Shown: positions 37,646 to 49,637, numbered from the stretch's first letter. The stretch: 64,000 nucleotides of DNA from Oscillospiraceae bacterium (GCA_028689635.1 JAQVCU010000001.1:47919-111918); one strand, 5' to 3'. Made by a program: numbers and translations. Notes: generated by a model from the letters alone, not told the origin.

Positions 37646-37677
37646 AAGAGGGGACTTCACCCCCTCTTTTGTTTTTC
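37646..37677 (+). terminator. terminator after UPF0210
   Basis: aAGAGGGGacttcaCCCCCTCTTTTgttttt. Confidence 0.6.
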
Positions 37678-37695
37678 CCGAAAGGAGCCGATCCC

Positions 37696-38232
37696 ATGGA
37701 AATTTTGCGCTTATCCCACCCGGCGGAAAAGGACTTTGCCGCCATATGGGACTACCGTCGGGAGTTTTTGGAAAACAGCGAGACCCTCCACGGCGGGGCT
37801 GGCCTTCAGGGCGCCCCCAGCCCAGAAGCCTGGCACAAAGCCCTTGAGGAAAATCGCCGCGAGGAGACTGTGGCCCCCGGCCTTGTCCCCGCCACGACCC
37901 TGATCGCCCTTCGGCAAAGCGACGGCCTGATGGTCGGCATCATCGATATCCGCCACCGGCTCAACGATTATCTTCTTCGGTACGGCGGGCACATCGGCTA
38001 CAGCGTGCGCAAAAGCCAGCGGCAAAAGGGCTACGCCTCCGAAATGCTCCATCAGGCGCTGCTGCTCTGCCGGGAGGAGCTTCATCTGTCCCGGGTGCTG
38101 ATCACCTGCAACCGGGACAACGCCGCCTCCGCGCGCACCATCCTCTCGCAGGGGGGCGTTTTGGAAAATGAGATCCCCGGTGAAGATGGCCTCCCCCTGC
38201 AGCGCTACTGGATCGACCTTTCCTCCCGTTAA
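37696..38232 (+). CDS. GNAT family N-acetyltransferase
   Basis: GGHIGYSVRKSQRQKGYASEMLHQALLLCREELHLSRVLITCNRDNAASA. Confidence 0.88.
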   Translation: MEILRLSHPAEKDFAAIWDYRREFLENSETLHGGAGLQGAPSPEAWHKALEENRREETVAPGLVPATTLIALRQSDGLMVGIIDIRHRLNDYLLRYGGHIGYSVRKSQRQKGYASEMLHQALLLCREELHLSRVLITCNRDNAASARTILSQGGVLENEIPGEDGLPLQRYWIDLSSR

Positions 38233-38240
38233 AAACAGAC

Positions 38241-38283
38241 GCAAAAAACGCCTCTTCGAATTACGAAGAGGCGTTTTTCTTTT
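38241..38283. terminator. bidirectional terminator between GNAT gene and rplQ
   Basis: aaaaaACGCCTCTTCG-aatta-CGAAGAGGCGTttttc. Confidence 0.9.
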
Positions 38284-38312
38284 TGGATCAACTTTAAGTA
38301 TTAAAGCTGACC

Positions 38313-38654
38313 TTATACCAATTCAATGATACCCATCTCAGCAGCGTCGCCGCGGCGCGGGCCAATTTTGATGATGCGGGTATAACCGCCGTTTTTCTCC
38401 TTATATTTCGGAGCGATCTCATCAAAGACCTTTTTCGCAACGGTTTCCTTCGTGATGAAGGAATACACCTGACGCTTGGAGTGGAGGTTGTCGTTTTTGC
38501 CGATCGTAATGATTTTCTCGGCCATTGCACGAACTTCTTTTGCCCTGGTCACTGTGGTTTCGATCTTGCCGTTTTCCAGCAGGAAAGTCACCATAGCTCT
38601 CAGCATGGCTTTTCTATGATCGGACGTTCTGCCGAGCTTTCTTGTTCCTGGCAT
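38313..38654 (-). CDS. rplQ: 50S ribosomal protein L17
   Basis: [34 protein letters not shown]. Confidence 0.97.
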   Translation of the reverse strand: MPGTRKLGRTSDHRKAMLRAMVTFLLENGKIETTVTRAKEVRAMAEKIITIGKNDNLHSKRQVYSFITKETVAKKVFDEIAPKYKEKNGGYTRIIKIGPRRGDAAEMGIIELV

Positions 38655-38690
38655 TCGAAATTCACTCCTTTACCTGGTTTTATGAAAATA

Positions 38691-39656
38691 TTATTCGTCC
38701 TCGTGGCTGAAGTTGAAGCCCAGCGAACGGAGCTTTGCAATCACTTCTTCCAGAGACTTCTTTCCGAGGTTGCGGACTTTCATCATCTCTTCCTCGGACT
38801 TGCTGATAAGGTCTTCCACCGTGTTGATGCCTGCGCGCTTCAGACAGTTGAAGGACCGCACAGACAGGTCAAGCTCTTCAATGGTCATCTCAAGGATTTT
38901 TTCCTTCCCGTTGTCGTCCTTCTCCACCATGATCTCGGTGTGATAGGTCTCGTCGGAAAGATCAACGAACAGATTGAGATGCTCGTTGAGGACCTTGGCT
39001 CCTAAAGAGACAGCTTCCTTGGCGGAAATGGTGCCGTCTGTCCATACCTCAAGTGTCAGCTTATCATAATCGGTGATCTGCCCGACACGGGTGTTCTCAA
39101 CAGTGTAATTAACCTTCAGGACCGGTGTGTAGATGCTGTCTACCGGGATCACTCCCAAAACCGGCTGCTGAGTACCCGCCTGCATCGCCTGCTTGTTGCG
39201 TTCCGAAGGGACATAGCCGCGCCCGCGATCCAGGGTCAGCTCCATATAGAGCTTCGCGCCGGGGCTCAGGGTGGCAATGTGCATTCCGGGGTCGAGGATC
39301 TCCACCTCGGAATCGGCGGTAATGGAGTCGGCGGTGACTTCGCACTCGCCGGCGGCGTCGATCACCACCGTTTTCGGACCGTCGCAGAGAAGTTTGGCGG
39401 TCAATCCCTTGATGTTGAGGATGATCTCTGTCACATCCTCTTTCACGCCGGGGATCGTCGAGAACTCATGCTGAATTCCATCAATCTTAACGGATGTGAC
39501 GGCTACGCCAGGAAGCGAGGAGAGCAGTACGCGTCTTAAGCTGTTGCCTAATGTGGTACCGAAGCCGCGCTCGAGAGGTTCCACGACAAATCTGCCGTAG
39601 GTGCCATCCGGCTTGATCTCAGCCGTCTCAATTCTTGGCTTTTCGATTTCTATCAT
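38691..39656 (-). CDS. rpoA: DNA-directed RNA polymerase subunit alpha
   Basis: [29 protein letters not shown]. Confidence 0.98.
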   Translation of the reverse strand: MIEIEKPRIETAEIKPDGTYGRFVVEPLERGFGTTLGNSLRRVLLSSLPGVAVTSVKIDGIQHEFSTIPGVKEDVTEIILNIKGLTAKLLCDGPKTVVIDAAGECEVTADSITADSEVEILDPGMHIATLSPGAKLYMELTLDRGRGYVPSERNKQAMQAGTQQPVLGVIPVDSIYTPVLKVNYTVENTRVGQITDYDKLTLEVWTDGTISAKEAVSLGAKVLNEHLNLFVDLSDETYHTEIMVEKDDNGKEKILEMTIEELDLSVRSFNCLKRAGINTVEDLISKSEEEMMKVRNLGKKSLEEVIAKLRSLGFNFSHEDE

Positions 39657-39798
39657 TTAAAACCCTCCTTAATGGGCAAGGCACAGCCCTGCCTGAAAAG
39701 TCGCGTTCCCTTGCCGATAGCTTATCTGAAAGAGCACTCCAAGACCCGGAAACAGCAGGGTGGACACCCTTTTTTCCGGGAGAGGCCGCAGGGCCTGA

Positions 39799-40428
39799 TT
39801 ACTTGGAGTAAAACTCGACGATAAGATGCTCCTCAACGTCAAGATCGATATCTTCACGATTGGGCAGTTCCACCACTTTGGCAGTCAGCTGATCGTGGTT
39901 GACGTCGAGCCACTTGGGAACAGGACGGGAACCGTTGATCTCAATGATGCTCTTGATCTTGCTGCTGTCGCGGGATCCGGCGTGGATAGCGATCTCGTCT
40001 CCGGCTTTCACCAGGAAGGACGGGATGTTGACGCGCTCACCGTTGACGGTGTAGTGGCGGTGCAGCACCAGCTGTCTCGCTTCTTTTCTGGAGTTGGCCA
40101 GGCCAGCTCTGTAAACAACGTTGTCCAGGCGGGTCTCCAGGATTCTGAGCAGGTTCTCACCGGTCATGCCGGCTTTGCGCTCAGCCATATCGAAATATTT
40201 CGCGAACTGGCTCTCAGAAACGCCATAAAAACGTCTGGTTTTCTGTTTGGCGCGCAGCTGGATCCCATATTCGGAAACTTTTTTGCGGCTCTGACCGTGC
40301 TGGCCGGGAACAGAAGCTTTTCTTGCGACCATTGCGCATTTATCAGAATAGCATCTCTCACCTTTTAGGAACAGCTTTTGGCCTTCACGTCTGCACTGTC
40401 TGCAAACCGCACCAGTATATCTTGCCAT
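39799..40428 (-). CDS. rpsD: 30S ribosomal protein S4
   Basis: [26 protein letters not shown]. Confidence 0.98.
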   Translation of the reverse strand: MARYTGAVCRQCRREGQKLFLKGERCYSDKCAMVARKASVPGQHGQSRKKVSEYGIQLRAKQKTRRFYGVSESQFAKYFDMAERKAGMTGENLLRILETRLDNVVYRAGLANSRKEARQLVLHRHYTVNGERVNIPSFLVKAGDEIAIHAGSRDSSKIKSIIEINGSRPVPKWLDVNHDQLTAKVVELPNREDIDLDVEEHLIVEFYSK

Positions 40429-40455
40429 AAGGTTTTTACCTCCTATTCTTGATGA

Positions 40456-40854
40456 TCAGACGCGTCTTCTCTTGGGCGGACGGCAGCCGTTATGGGGGAT
40501 GGGGGTCACATCTTTGATCATGTTGACCTCCAGGCCAGCGGCCTGCAGTGCGCGGATAGCAGCCTCACGTCCGGCTCCAGGCCCTTTTACATAGACTTCA
40601 ACAGTCTTCAGGCCATGCTCCATAGCGGCTTTCGCAGCGGTCTCCGCAGCAGTCTGCGCAGCAAACGGAGTGGATTTTCTGGAGCCTCTGAAGCCCAGAC
40701 CACCGGCGCTGGCCCAAGACAAAGCGTTGCCCTGCGTATCCGTGATGGTTACGATGGTGTTGTTAAACGTGGACTGGATATGGGCGGCGCCGCGTTCGAT
40801 GTTCTTCTTTTCGCGGCGGCGGCGTACAGCTTTTTTTGTTACAGCCTTTGCCAT
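40456..40854 (-). CDS. rpsK: 30S ribosomal protein S11
   Basis: [28 protein letters not shown]. Confidence 0.98.
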   Translation of the reverse strand: MAKAVTKKAVRRRREKKNIERGAAHIQSTFNNTIVTITDTQGNALSWASAGGLGFRGSRKSTPFAAQTAAETAAKAAMEHGLKTVEVYVKGPGAGREAAIRALQAAGLEVNMIKDVTPIPHNGCRPPKRRRV

Positions 40855-40874
40855 CTCTGATTATCCCTCCCTGA

Positions 40875-41243
40875 TTACTTCTTCTTGTTAGCGATTGTCT
40901 TCTTCGGGCCTTTGCGGGTGCGGGCGTTAGTCTTGGAGCGCTGGCCTCTAACAGGCAGGCCCTTTCTGTGACGGACGCCGCGGTAACAGCCGATTTCGAT
41001 CAACCGTTTGATATCGAGCGCAACCGCACGACGGCGGTCGCCTTCGACCTCGTAATTTTTGTCAATATAGTCACGCAGTTTGGAAGCCTCGTCCTCGGTG
41101 AGATCCCGCACTCTCGTGTCGGGGTTTACACCGGTGGCTGCCAGGATCTCCTGCGCGGATTTACGGCCGATGCCGTAAATATAGGTAAGACCAATTTCAA
41201 CTCGCTTTTCTCTCGGCAAGTCAACACCAGCGATACGAGCCAT
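40875..41243 (-). CDS. rpsM: 30S ribosomal protein S13
   Basis: [26 protein letters not shown]. Confidence 0.98.
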   Translation of the reverse strand: MARIAGVDLPREKRVEIGLTYIYGIGRKSAQEILAATGVNPDTRVRDLTEDEASKLRDYIDKNYEVEGDRRRAVALDIKRLIEIGCYRGVRHRKGLPVRGQRSKTNARTRKGPKKTIANKKK

Positions 41244-41346
41244 ATTATTGTTGCACCTCCATTATCTCGGTTTGACAAACCCATAGCTTCCCACCGGAAG
41301 GCTACTGCCTGTGCCGGCATTTTAAAAAGCTTATGGGCCTCGTAAA

Positions 41347-41460
41347 TTAGCCCTGACGTTGTTTGTGCTTGGGGTTCGCGCAGATGACCATGATGCGGCC
41401 TTTGCGGCGGATTACCTTGCATTTTTCACACATGGGCTTAACGGAAGGTCTGACTTTCAT
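41347..41460 (-). CDS. rpmJ: 50S ribosomal protein L36
   Basis: [37 protein letters not shown]; too short for ORF track. Confidence 0.96.
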   Translation of the reverse strand: MKVRPSVKPMCEKCKVIRRKGRIMVICANPKHKQRQG

Positions 41461-41488
41461 GTGAAATTACCTCCTTCGTACCTTGGGC

Positions 41489-41707
41489 TTATTTGGAACG
41501 CCAGGTGATGCGTCCCTTGGTGAGGTCGTATGGTGACATCTCGACCGTCACCTTGTCCCCCGGAAGGATCCGGATGAAATTCATCCGCAGTTTTCCGGAG
41601 ATGTGCGCTAAAATCTTGTGACCGTTGGGCAGTTCAACCTGGAACTGAGCGTTTGGCAACGCTTCCAGGACTGTACCCTCAATCTCAATAACGTCTTCCT
41701 TTGACAA
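41489..41707 (-). CDS. infA: translation initiation factor IF-1
   Basis: (L)[41 protein letters not shown] start at 41707. Confidence 0.96.
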   Translation of the reverse strand: MSKEDVIEIEGTVLEALPNAQFQVELPNGHKILAHISGKLRMNFIRILPGDKVTVEMSPYDLTKGRITWRSK

Positions 41708-41721
41708 GTTGTGTCCTCCAT

Positions 41722-41976
41722 TCAAGTGGCGGCCTCATCAGGGCCAAAGCCCTTAAGGAACCTCTTCAATTGATTGTTCGTGACGATTGTTTCCAGCGGG
41801 ATCCGGGTTTTTGTGGGCCGGAGATGCTTTGCGTTTTTCTTCTTTGGGCGTTCCAGGGGCCTTACCTTGCCGTCGGCAATCCAGGCAAACCCTTCCTCCG
41901 TCCGAAGGATCACGTAAAACCGGTCCGCGTCCCTTCCCGCGATGGATCTCACCACACAGCCTTGTTCCAATTGCAT
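41722..41976 (-). CDS. KOW-domain RNA-binding protein (L14e-like)
   Basis: Position between map and inf[20 protein letters not shown]. Confidence 0.8.
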   Translation of the reverse strand: MQLEQGCVVRSIAGRDADRFYVILRTEEGFAWIADGKVRPLERPKKKNAKHLRPTKTRIPLETIVTNNQLKRFLKGFGPDEAAT

Positions 41977-41988
41977 CCCGGCTCCTCC

Positions 41989-42738
41989 TCAAGGTTGCGT
42001 CAGAATCACCGGGCCTTGCTCGGTGATCGCGATCGTGTGCTCAAAGTGAGCCGAGAGACTGCCGCTTTTTGTCACGACGGTCCATCCGTTATCCAGCTGC
42101 TTAACGTCCCATCCTACCGCGTTGACCATGGGCTCAATGGCGATGGTCATGCCGGGCATCAGCCGCAGGCCTCTGCCGGGAACACCGTAATTGGGGACTT
42201 CTGGGTCCTCGTGGAGATCGTGCCCCACGCCGTGGCCGACATATTGCCGGACCACCGCGAACCCCGCGGCTTCCACATAGCTTTGCACCGCATGGCCGAT
42301 ATCGCCTAACCTGGCGCCGGCCTGAGCGGCGGCAATGCCTTTCGCAAGGCTTTCCTTTGTGACATCCATGAGACGTTGCGCTTCCGCACTCACCTGGCCT
42401 ACCGCGAAGGTGGCGGCGTTATCGCCGTGAAAGCCGTCTATGACAGCGCCGACATCGACGCTGACGATATCGCCTTCCAGCAGCTTACGCCCGGTGGACG
42501 GGATCCCGTGGATCACTTCCTCGTTGACCGAGATACAGGCAGTTCCGGGGAACCCCCCGTATCCCAGAAAAGAGGGCTTTGCACCCTGCGAACGGATGTA
42601 GTCGTACAAAATACTGTCCAGATGTTTGGTGGTCATGCCGGGCCGAATCGCTTCTCCCGCGACCTTGAGCGCTCCGGCGGAGATCCGGCAGGCTTTTTTC
42701 ATCGCCGCCAGCTCTGCGCTTGTTTTCAGCTGAACCAT
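41989..42738 (-). CDS. map: type I methionyl aminopeptidase
   Basis: MVQLKTSAELAAMKKACRISAGAL...; longer ORF start to 42990 overlaps adk and is rejected. Confidence 0.96.
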   Translation of the reverse strand: MVQLKTSAELAAMKKACRISAGALKVAGEAIRPGMTTKHLDSILYDYIRSQGAKPSFLGYGGFPGTACISVNEEVIHGIPSTGRKLLEGDIVSVDVGAVIDGFHGDNAATFAVGQVSAEAQRLMDVTKESLAKGIAAAQAGARLGDIGHAVQSYVEAAGFAVVRQYVGHGVGHDLHEDPEVPNYGVPGRGLRLMPGMTIAIEPMVNAVGWDVKQLDNGWTVVTKSGSLSAHFEHTIAITEQGPVILTQP

Positions 42739-42740
42739 GA

Positions 42741-43373
42741 TCAGGCCTCCACAGCTGCCAAAGTCAGCCGAGAAGTCTCGGCGATATCCTCCTGGCCCTG
42801 TACTGTTACCAGCTTGCCGGTCCTGCCGTAATAGCCGCGCAGCGGCTCGGTTTGCTCGTGATAAATTTTCAGGCGCTCTTTGATGGTGGCCGGCTGGTCG
42901 TCCTTGCGGATGATCAGGTTGCCGCCGCATTTGGCGCACTGCTCGCCTTTGGCGGAGGGCTTGTAGAGAACATGATAGCTTGCGCCGCATTTCTCACACA
43001 CTCTTCTGCCGGAAAGACGTTCTTCGATCTTCGCGTCGGGAACCTCGATGTCGATCACTCGGTCGATGCGGACCCCCATTTTGTCGAGGGCTTCGGCCTG
43101 CGGGACCGTCCTGGGGAACCCGTCGAGAATAAATCCCTTTTGGCAATCCTCCAGAGCCAACCGCTCTTTGATGATGCCGATCACGACCTCGTCGGGGACC
43201 AGATTGCCGCCTTCCACAAAGGATTTGGCTTTTTGACCCATCTCGGTGCCGTTTTTCATTGCTTCCCGAATCATATTGCCCGTACTGATGGCGGGAATAT
43301 TCAGTTTTTCGCAGATAATCTCAGCCTGAGTGCCTTTGCCCGCGCCGGGCGCGCCCAAAAGGATCAGATTCAT
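42741..43373 (-). CDS. adk: adenylate kinase (Cys4 zinc-type lid)
   Basis: MNLILLGAPGAGKGTQAE; CEKCGASYH...CAKCGG. Confidence 0.98.
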   Translation of the reverse strand: MNLILLGAPGAGKGTQAEIICEKLNIPAISTGNMIREAMKNGTEMGQKAKSFVEGGNLVPDEVVIGIIKERLALEDCQKGFILDGFPRTVPQAEALDKMGVRIDRVIDIEVPDAKIEERLSGRRVCEKCGASYHVLYKPSAKGEQCAKCGGNLIIRKDDQPATIKERLKIYHEQTEPLRGYYGRTGKLVTVQGQEDIAETSRLTLAAVEA

Positions 43374-43392
43374 GCTTGCACCGCCTTCTCTA

Positions 43393-44697
43393 TCATTCCA
43401 GGAAGCCTTTGTAGTGCCGCATCATCATGAGGGACTCCATCTGTCTCATGGTATCCAGCGCTACGCCGACAACGATGAGGATAGAGGTACCGCCCAGGGA
43501 GATGTTCATGCCGCTCAGGGAGCTGAGCAGGATCGGCACAGTGGCCACAGCGCCCAGGAACAGAGCGCCGACCAGGGTGATCTTGGAAATAACCTTGGAG
43601 ATGAACTCGGAAGTAGGCCTTCCGGGACGGATCCCGGGGATGGTCCCGTTGTTCTTCTGCAGGTTGTTGGCCATTTCAATCGGGTTGTACTGAATGGCAA
43701 CGTAGAAATAGTTGAACGCAATGATCAGCAGGAAATACAGAAGGGCGTAAAGACCGCTCTGATAGCTGAACAGTTTGAAAAACTTATCCCAGAACCCATT
43801 CGGGGTCACAGTCACGAACGCTCCGATGGTGCCGGGGATGGCAAGCAGGGAGCTGGCGAAGATGATGGGCATAACGCCGGACATGTTCACCTTGATCGGA
43901 ATGTGGGTGGACTGGCCGCCATACATTTTCCGGCCCACAACGCGCTTGGCGTACTGTACGGGGATCCGGCGCTCCGCATTGGTCATCAGCACGATAAAGC
44001 CGATGATCACCACGAAGAGGATCAGCACAGCGGGAACCAGGAAATAGAACTGGGTCTCGCCGTTGTTGGCGCGCTGGATATAGACCCACAGCTTGCTGGC
44101 GGCCGCAGGGCCTCTGGAGAGGATACCGGCGAACAGCAACATGGAGATGCCGTTGCCAATGCCCTTGCTGTCGATCTGATCGCCCAGCCAGATGATGAGC
44201 GCGGTACCGCCGACAAAAGTCAGGATGATGACGATGGCGCTAAACACACCGGAAAAACCGGAGGTGTAGGTGATCGCATTCATGTTCCTGAGCATGATGT
44301 AGTAGGCGGAGGCCTGAAGCAGGCCTAGCGCAATGGCAGCATAGCGGGTGATCTTGTTGATCCTGCGTCTGCCCTCTTCGCCTTCCTTTGCCATTCTCTC
44401 CAGGGCCGGGATGGCGATGGTGAGCAGCTGGATGACGATGGAGGACGTGATGTAGGGGCTGATGGACAGCGCAAAAACAGTGGCGTTGGAGAACGCGCCG
44501 CCGGTGAGGACGTCGATGTAACCGATCAGGTTACCGTCCTCCATGGTGCTGCTCATCCAGCTCTTCATAACTGTGGCATCCAGGAAGGGAACCGGAATGG
44601 CGGAACCGATCCGGAAAATGATCAGGATCAGCGCGGTGAACAGAATCTTCTTTCTTATATCGGCGACTTTCCACGCGTTTTTAAGAGTATCGAACAT
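43393..44697 (-). CDS. secY: preprotein translocase subunit SecY
   Basis: MFDTLKNAWKVADIRKKILFTALILIIFRIGSAIPVP. Confidence 0.98.
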   Translation of the reverse strand: MFDTLKNAWKVADIRKKILFTALILIIFRIGSAIPVPFLDATVMKSWMSSTMEDGNLIGYIDVLTGGAFSNATVFALSISPYITSSIVIQLLTIAIPALERMAKEGEEGRRRINKITRYAAIALGLLQASAYYIMLRNMNAITYTSGFSGVFSAIVIILTFVGGTALIIWLGDQIDSKGIGNGISMLLFAGILSRGPAAASKLWVYIQRANNGETQFYFLVPAVLILFVVIIGFIVLMTNAERRIPVQYAKRVVGRKMYGGQSTHIPIKVNMSGVMPIIFASSLLAIPGTIGAFVTVTPNGFWDKFFKLFSYQSGLYALLYFLLIIAFNYFYVAIQYNPIEMANNLQKNNGTIPGIRPGRPTSEFISKVISKITLVGALFLGAVATVPILLSSLSGMNISLGGTSILIVVGVALDTMRQMESLMMMRHYKGFLE

Positions 44698-44698
44698 T

Positions 44699-45139
44699 CT
44701 ACTTCACCTCGGCCTTTCCGCCCGCCTCCTCGATTTTCTGCTTTGCAGACGCGGAGAACGCAGCTACGTTGACAGTCAGCTTCTTGGTCAGCTCTCCGTT
44801 GCCAAGAACCTTAACGCCGTCCAGAGTATTCTTCAGAATACCTGCGTCAACAATGGCCTGGGTGTCTACCACCGCCCCGTCCTCAAATTTGTTGAGATCA
44901 GAAAGGTTGATGGTCGCATATTTGGTAGCAAAGATATTGACAAATCCTCTTTTCGGGATACGTCTCTGTAACGGCATCTGGCCGCCCTCAAAACCGGGTC
45001 TTACACCGCCGCCGGAACGAGCGTTCTGTCCCTTGTGACCTTTACCGGCGGTTTTTCCGTTTCCAGAACCGGGACCTCTACCTTTGCGGTAGACGTCCTT
45101 GTTGGAACCGGGCGCCGGAGAAAGCTCGTGCAGTTTCAT
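44699..45139 (-). CDS. rplO: 50S ribosomal protein L15
   Basis: [38 protein letters not shown]. Confidence 0.98.
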   Translation of the reverse strand: MKLHELSPAPGSNKDVYRKGRGPGSGNGKTAGKGHKGQNARSGGGVRPGFEGGQMPLQRRIPKRGFVNIFATKYATINLSDLNKFEDGAVVDTQAIVDAGILKNTLDGVKVLGNGELTKKLTVNVAAFSASAKQKIEEAGGKAEVK

Positions 45140-45159
45140 GGTACTCGCACCTCCTTGTT

Positions 45160-45336
45160 TTACGCTTCGGTTACCTCGATGAGGTGGGAAATTTCAGCAA
45201 TCTTGCCCTTGGTGGCTGCGTTGTCGGGCTGAGTGGTCTCATCGCCGATCTTGCGCAGGCCCAGAGAATGAGCAGTGGCAATGTGGCTGTCTTTTCTGCC
45301 TACCAGGCTTTTTACCAGCTTGATCTTGTAAGCCAT
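45160..45336 (-). CDS. rpmD: 50S ribosomal protein L30
   Basis: [58 protein letters not shown]. Confidence 0.96.
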   Translation of the reverse strand: MAYKIKLVKSLVGRKDSHIATAHSLGLRKIGDETTQPDNAATKGKIAEISHLIEVTEA

Positions 45337-45350
45337 TTCGCTTATCCTCC

Positions 45351-45851
45351 TTAACCCAAGATTTCTTCGACGGTCTTTCCGCGGATCGCGGCGACCTCTT
45401 CGACATTTCTCAGCGAAGCCAGTCCGGCGATGGTGGCGTTGACCACGTTGCACGGATTGTTGGATCGCAGGCACTTAGTTCTGATATCGCGGATACCCGC
45501 GGTCTCCAAAACCGCACGAACGGGGCCGCCGGCGATAACGCCGGTTCCCTGAGGAGCCGGTTTCATCAAAACGCGGCCGGCGCCGTAAACGCCGATGACC
45601 TCATGCGGAATGCTGGTTCCTTTTAAAGCAATTTTGATCACGTGCTTTTTCGCATCTTCAATTCCTTTGCGGATCGCATCCGGAACCTCGGAAGCTTTGC
45701 CCAGACCAAAACCAATAATGCCATTGCCGTCACCAACGACGACCAGCGCGGCGAATTTGAAGATTCGGCCGCCCTTGACCGTTTTGGATACACGGTTGAT
45801 GGCGACGACTCTCTCTTTCAGTTCGAGAGCGGATGCATCAATCTTAGCCAA
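45351..45851 (-). CDS. rpsE: 30S ribosomal protein S5
   Basis: [31 protein letters not shown]. Confidence 0.98.
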   Translation of the reverse strand: MAKIDASALELKERVVAINRVSKTVKGGRIFKFAALVVVGDGNGIIGFGLGKASEVPDAIRKGIEDAKKHVIKIALKGTSIPHEVIGVYGAGRVLMKPAPQGTGVIAGGPVRAVLETAGIRDIRTKCLRSNNPCNVVNATIAGLASLRNVEEVAAIRGKTVEEILG

Positions 45852-45869
45852 ACGTATTCCCCTCCTCTT

Positions 45870-46229
45870 TTAGAATTTGAGGCCGCCTTCGCGGGCTCCC
45901 TCTGCCAGTTCTTTTACCCGGCCGTGATACACATAACCGCTGCGGTCGAATACGACCTCAGTGATCCCTTTTTCCGCAGCCCGTTTGGCCAGCTCAGCGC
46001 CGATTTTCTTCGCCGCCTCTTTGTTGCCGCCAAATCCTTCAAAGCCTTTATCCATAGAAGACGCAGCTGCCAGGGTGACCCCTGCGATATCATCGATCAG
46101 CTGGGCATAGATGTGCTTAGCGGAGCGGAATACATTCAGGCGGGGACGCTCGGCGGTACCGCTGATTTTGTTGCGGACTCTCGCGTGTCTTTTCAGCCTA
46201 GCTTCATTGCTGTTAGGCTTCTTCACCAT
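45870..46229 (-). CDS. rplR: 50S ribosomal protein L18
   Basis: [26 protein letters not shown]. Confidence 0.98.
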   Translation of the reverse strand: MVKKPNSNEARLKRHARVRNKISGTAERPRLNVFRSAKHIYAQLIDDIAGVTLAAASSMDKGFEGFGGNKEAAKKIGAELAKRAAEKGITEVVFDRSGYVYHGRVKELAEGAREGGLKF

Positions 46230-46248
46230 AACTCAATCACTCCTTTAA

Positions 46249-46794
46249 TTACTTCTTGCCTTTACCGGCCTTGCCTTCTTTGCGAATAATCACTTCGTCG
46301 GCATACTTGATCCCCTTGCCCTTATAAGGCTCGGGCGGACGTTTCTCGCGGACCTCGGCGGCAAACTGACCAACCTGCTGTTTGTCAGGGCCGTTGATGA
46401 TCACTTTGTTCGGAGCGGGGACGTCAATGGTGATGCCCGGTACTTCAGACACAATGACCTGATGGGAATATCCCAGGGTCAGCACCAGGTTGGAACCCTG
46501 CTTGGCAGCACGGTAACCGACGCCGTTGACCTCCAGCTCCTTTTTGAAGCCGTTGGAGCAGCCCTCCACCATGTTGGCAACCAGAGTTCTGGTCAGGCCA
46601 TGCAGGCTTCTGTGCTCCTTTTCGTCTGTCGGGCGTTTGACGAGAATCTCGCCGCCCTCCAGTGTGATTGCCATGTCCTTGTGGAAGGACTGAGTCAGGG
46701 TGCCCTTGGGGCCCTTGACAGTCACGGTGTTGCCGTCGATCTTGACGTCGACGCCAGCGGGAACCGTGATGGGTTTTCTACCGATTCGAGACAT
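46249..46794 (-). CDS. rplF: 50S ribosomal protein L6
   Basis: [31 protein letters not shown]. Confidence 0.98.
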   Translation of the reverse strand: MSRIGRKPITVPAGVDVKIDGNTVTVKGPKGTLTQSFHKDMAITLEGGEILVKRPTDEKEHRSLHGLTRTLVANMVEGCSNGFKKELEVNGVGYRAAKQGSNLVLTLGYSHQVIVSEVPGITIDVPAPNKVIINGPDKQQVGQFAAEVREKRPPEPYKGKGIKYADEVIIRKEGKAGKGKK

Positions 46795-46808
46795 TCAGGT
46801 GCACCTCC

Positions 46809-47207
46809 TTACCATACGAATGCGAGGATTTCTCCGCCTACATTCTCTTTTCTGGCCTGTTTGTCAGTCATAATGCCTTTGGATGTGGACATAATCGCGA
46901 TTCCCAGACCTTTGATGACCTTGGGCATCTCTTCACAATTGGTGTAGATGCGCAGGCCGGGTTTGGAAACGCGGCGCAGGCCGGTAATGACCTGACTCTT
47001 GTTGGGACCGTATTTCAGCGTGATGTGGATCATGCCCTGTTTGCCATCCTCGATGACCTGAAAAGCCTTGATATAACCCTCATCCAGAAGGATCTGGGCA
47101 ATCGACTTTTTCATATTGGAAGCGGGGACATCCACCGTATCATGCTTTGCAGAATTCGCATTCCTGATGCGAGTGAGCATATCAGCGATTGTATCGGTGA
47201 CGTGCAT
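46809..47207 (-). CDS. rpsH: 30S ribosomal protein S8
   Basis: [29 protein letters not shown]. Confidence 0.98.
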   Translation of the reverse strand: MHVTDTIADMLTRIRNANSAKHDTVDVPASNMKKSIAQILLDEGYIKAFQVIEDGKQGMIHITLKYGPNKSQVITGLRRVSKPGLRIYTNCEEMPKVIKGLGIAIMSTSKGIMTDKQARKENVGGEILAFVW

Positions 47208-47231
47208 GAAATCTACCTCCTTTGCTCGTGC

Positions 47232-47417
47232 TTACCAGCTAGCCTTCTTAACGCCCGGAATCTGACCTTTGTACGCCAGTTCTCTGAAACAAATACGGCA
47301 GATGCCGAATTTGCGCAGATAGGCATGGGGACGGCCGCAGATCTTGCATCTGTTGTATGCGCGAGTGGAGAATTTAGGTGTCCGCTGCTGTTTGTTGATC
47401 ATTGACTTTTTAGCCAC
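47232..47417 (-). CDS. rpsZ: 30S ribosomal protein S14, zinc-binding type Z
   Basis: [38 protein letters not shown]. Confidence 0.96.
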   Translation of the reverse strand: MAKKSMINKQQRTPKFSTRAYNRCKICGRPHAYLRKFGICRICFRELAYKGQIPGVKKASW

Positions 47418-47430
47418 CTAGATTACCTCC

Positions 47431-47970
47431 TTATTTCTCAAACGGAGCGCCCATGAGCGTCAGCAGCTCTCTGGACTCTTCGTCGGTCTTAGCGGTCGTT
47501 ACAAAGCAGATGTCCATACCGCGAACCTTGTCGATTTTGTCGTATTCGATCTCAGGGAAGATCAGCTGCTCTTTGAGGCCGAAGTTGTAGTTTCCTCTGC
47601 CGTCAAAGCCATTGGCATTGATCCCTCTGAAGTCACGGACCCGGGGAAGGGCCACGTTGAACAGCCTGTCAACAAACTCGTACATTCTGGCGCCGCGCAG
47701 GGTTACCTTAACGCCGATCACCATACCTTCACGAAGTTTGAAGTTCGCAACAGATTTCTTTGCTTTACAGGGAATCGCTTTCTGACCGGTGATTTTCGCC
47801 AGGTCAGACATAATCGCGTCAACAACCTTGGGGTTGTCTCTTGCTTCACCGCAACCTACGTTGATAACAATCTTATCGAGTTTCGGAATCTGCATGACGC
47901 TTTTATAGCCGAATTTCTTCATCAGAGCAGGGGCTATATCATTTTTGTAGAGCTCTGCCATTCTAGCCAT
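47431..47970 (-). CDS. rplE: 50S ribosomal protein L5
   Basis: [23 protein letters not shown]. Confidence 0.98.
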   Translation of the reverse strand: MARMAELYKNDIAPALMKKFGYKSVMQIPKLDKIVINVGCGEARDNPKVVDAIMSDLAKITGQKAIPCKAKKSVANFKLREGMVIGVKVTLRGARMYEFVDRLFNVALPRVRDFRGINANGFDGRGNYNFGLKEQLIFPEIEYDKIDKVRGMDICFVTTAKTDEESRELLTLMGAPFEK

Positions 47971-47986
47971 GTTTCATTCCTCCTTC

Positions 47987-48310
47987 TTAGAAAGTCTCAC
48001 CGCAGCCTGCATTTTTGCAAACACGCTTTTTCTTGCCGTCTTTATCGATCGCATGGGCAAGTCTTGTGGGCTTGCCGCATTTGGGGCACACAAGCATTAC
48101 TTTGCTGGCGTACAGAGGGGCTTCGGCCTTTACGATGCCGCCGGGTTCGCCCATCTTGCGGGGTTTTACATGTTTGGTTACCATGTTGCATCCCTCAATG
48201 ATGACCTTTCCCTCGGTGGGGCTCACTTCGAGAACCTTGCCCTTTTTGCTTTTATCCTTGCCAGAAAGAATGACAACTGTGTCGCCTTTTTTTACGTGAA
48301 CTTTATTCAC
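47987..48310 (-). CDS. rplX: 50S ribosomal protein L24
   Basis: [29 protein letters not shown]. Confidence 0.97.
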   Translation of the reverse strand: MNKVHVKKGDTVVILSGKDKSKKGKVLEVSPTEGKVIIEGCNMVTKHVKPRKMGEPGGIVKAEAPLYASKVMLVCPKCGKPTRLAHAIDKDGKKKRVCKNAGCGETF

Positions 48311-48326
48311 TTAAGCGCACCTCCAA

Positions 48327-48695
48327 TCAGAGCACCTCTGGGGCGAGGCTTAAAATCTTGAGGTAGTCCTTGTCACGGAGCTCCCTCGCCACCGGGCCAA
48401 AAATACGAGTCCCTCTCGGGTTTTTGTCTTCTTTGATGATAACCGCCGCGTTTTCGTCGAAACGGATGTAGGTTCCATCCTCCCGGCGAACTCCCTTCGC
48501 GGAACGAACGACGACTGCTTTTACCACGTCACCTTTTTTCACGGTGCCGCCAGGGGCTGCCTTTTTTACGGAAGCCACAATCACATCGCCGATATTAGCG
48601 TATCTTCTGCGGGTGCCGCCCAGCACGCGAATGCACATCAGCTCTTTCGCGCCGGTGTTGTCGGCTACCTTCAGATAGGTCTGCATCTGAATCAC
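48327..48695 (-). CDS. rplN: 50S ribosomal protein L14
   Basis: [27 protein letters not shown]. Confidence 0.98.
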   Translation of the reverse strand: MIQMQTYLKVADNTGAKELMCIRVLGGTRRRYANIGDVIVASVKKAAPGGTVKKGDVVKAVVVRSAKGVRREDGTYIRFDENAAVIIKEDKNPRGTRIFGPVARELRDKDYLKILSLAPEVL

Positions 48696-48728
48696 AGAGC
48701 GTTCCTCCTTCCGAATAGACTAAATGGC

Positions 48729-48986
48729 TTATTTCGCCTTCTCGATAATTTCCACTACGCGCCATCTCTTGTCTTTGGAGATCGGGCGGGTTTCCATAAT
48801 CAGAACTCTATCGCCGATACCGCAAGCGTTTTGCTCGTCATGAGCTTTAAACTTTACGGTTCTTTTGATGATCTTCTTATAAAGGGGGTGTTTCACGTTG
48901 TCCTGGATCGCAACGACGACGGTCTTGTCCATCTTGTCGCTGACAACCTTGCCGACCCTCGTTTTTCTGAGGTTTCTCTCAGTCAC
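48729..48986 (-). CDS. rpsQ: 30S ribosomal protein S17
   Basis: [24 protein letters not shown]. Confidence 0.98.
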   Translation of the reverse strand: MTERNLRKTRVGKVVSDKMDKTVVVAIQDNVKHPLYKKIIKRTVKFKAHDEQNACGIGDRVLIMETRPISKDKRWRVVEIIEKAK

Positions 48987-49005
48987 AGCTAAATCCTCCC
49001 TTCAA

Positions 49006-49206
49006 TTACTGCACGTTCTTCAGTTCCATCTGGCGCATAACGGTCTTGATCCGGGCAATATCCTTCTTGACCGCCTGAATCCGCATGGGATTCTCCAGTT
49101 GGTTGATAGCGTGCTGGAAGCGCAGGTTGAAAAGCTCGGCTTTGAGGTTTGTCAGCTTTTCGTTCAGCTCTGCATTGGTCAGCTCGCGAATCTCGGAAGC
49201 CTTCAT
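49006..49206 (-). CDS. rpmC: 50S ribosomal protein L29
   Basis: [43 protein letters not shown]; start 49206 preferred over 49254. Confidence 0.96.
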   Translation of the reverse strand: MKASEIRELTNAELNEKLTNLKAELFNLRFQHAINQLENPMRIQAVKKDIARIKTVMRQMELKNVQ

Positions 49207-49637
49207 TACTCTTCGCCCTCCTTCTCTGCCTTCTCTTTGACGATAAACTTGCATTTAATGGGCAGTTTATGAGAGGCAAGTCTCATAGCTTCCCGGGCCA
49301 GTTCCTCAGGAACTCCGCCAATCTCAAACATGACGCGGCCGGGTTTCACAACTGCCGCCCAATACTCGGGGGAACCTTTACCGGAACCCATTCGGGTCTC
49401 GGCGGGTTTCTGGGTGATGGGCTTATCCGGGAAGATCTTGATCCAAACCTGTCCGCCACGCTTGATGTAACGGGTCATGGCGATACGGGCGGCCTCGATC
49501 TGCTGGGAAGTGATCCAAGCGGGTTCCAGGGCCTGGAGGCCAAAATCACCGTAAGTTACGGTGTTGCCTCTCATGGCTTTACCGGTCAGACGTCCTCTGT
49601 GGACTCTGCGGTATTTTACTCTTTTCGGCAGAAGCAT
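49206..49637 (-). CDS. rplP: 50S ribosomal protein L16
   Basis: [25 protein letters not shown]. Confidence 0.98.
   Translation of the reverse strand: MLLPKRVKYRRVHRGRLTGKAMRGNTVTYGDFGLQALEPAWITSQQIEAARIAMTRYIKRGGQVWIKIFPDKPITQKPAETRMGSGKGSPEYWAAVVKPGRVMFEIGGVPEELAREAMRLASHKLPIKCKFIVKEKAEKEGEE

Noticed and set aside
42739-42990. Upstream extension of map ORF to 42990
   Set aside because: Overlaps adk; MVQLKTSAELAAMKKA at 42738 is the expected start.
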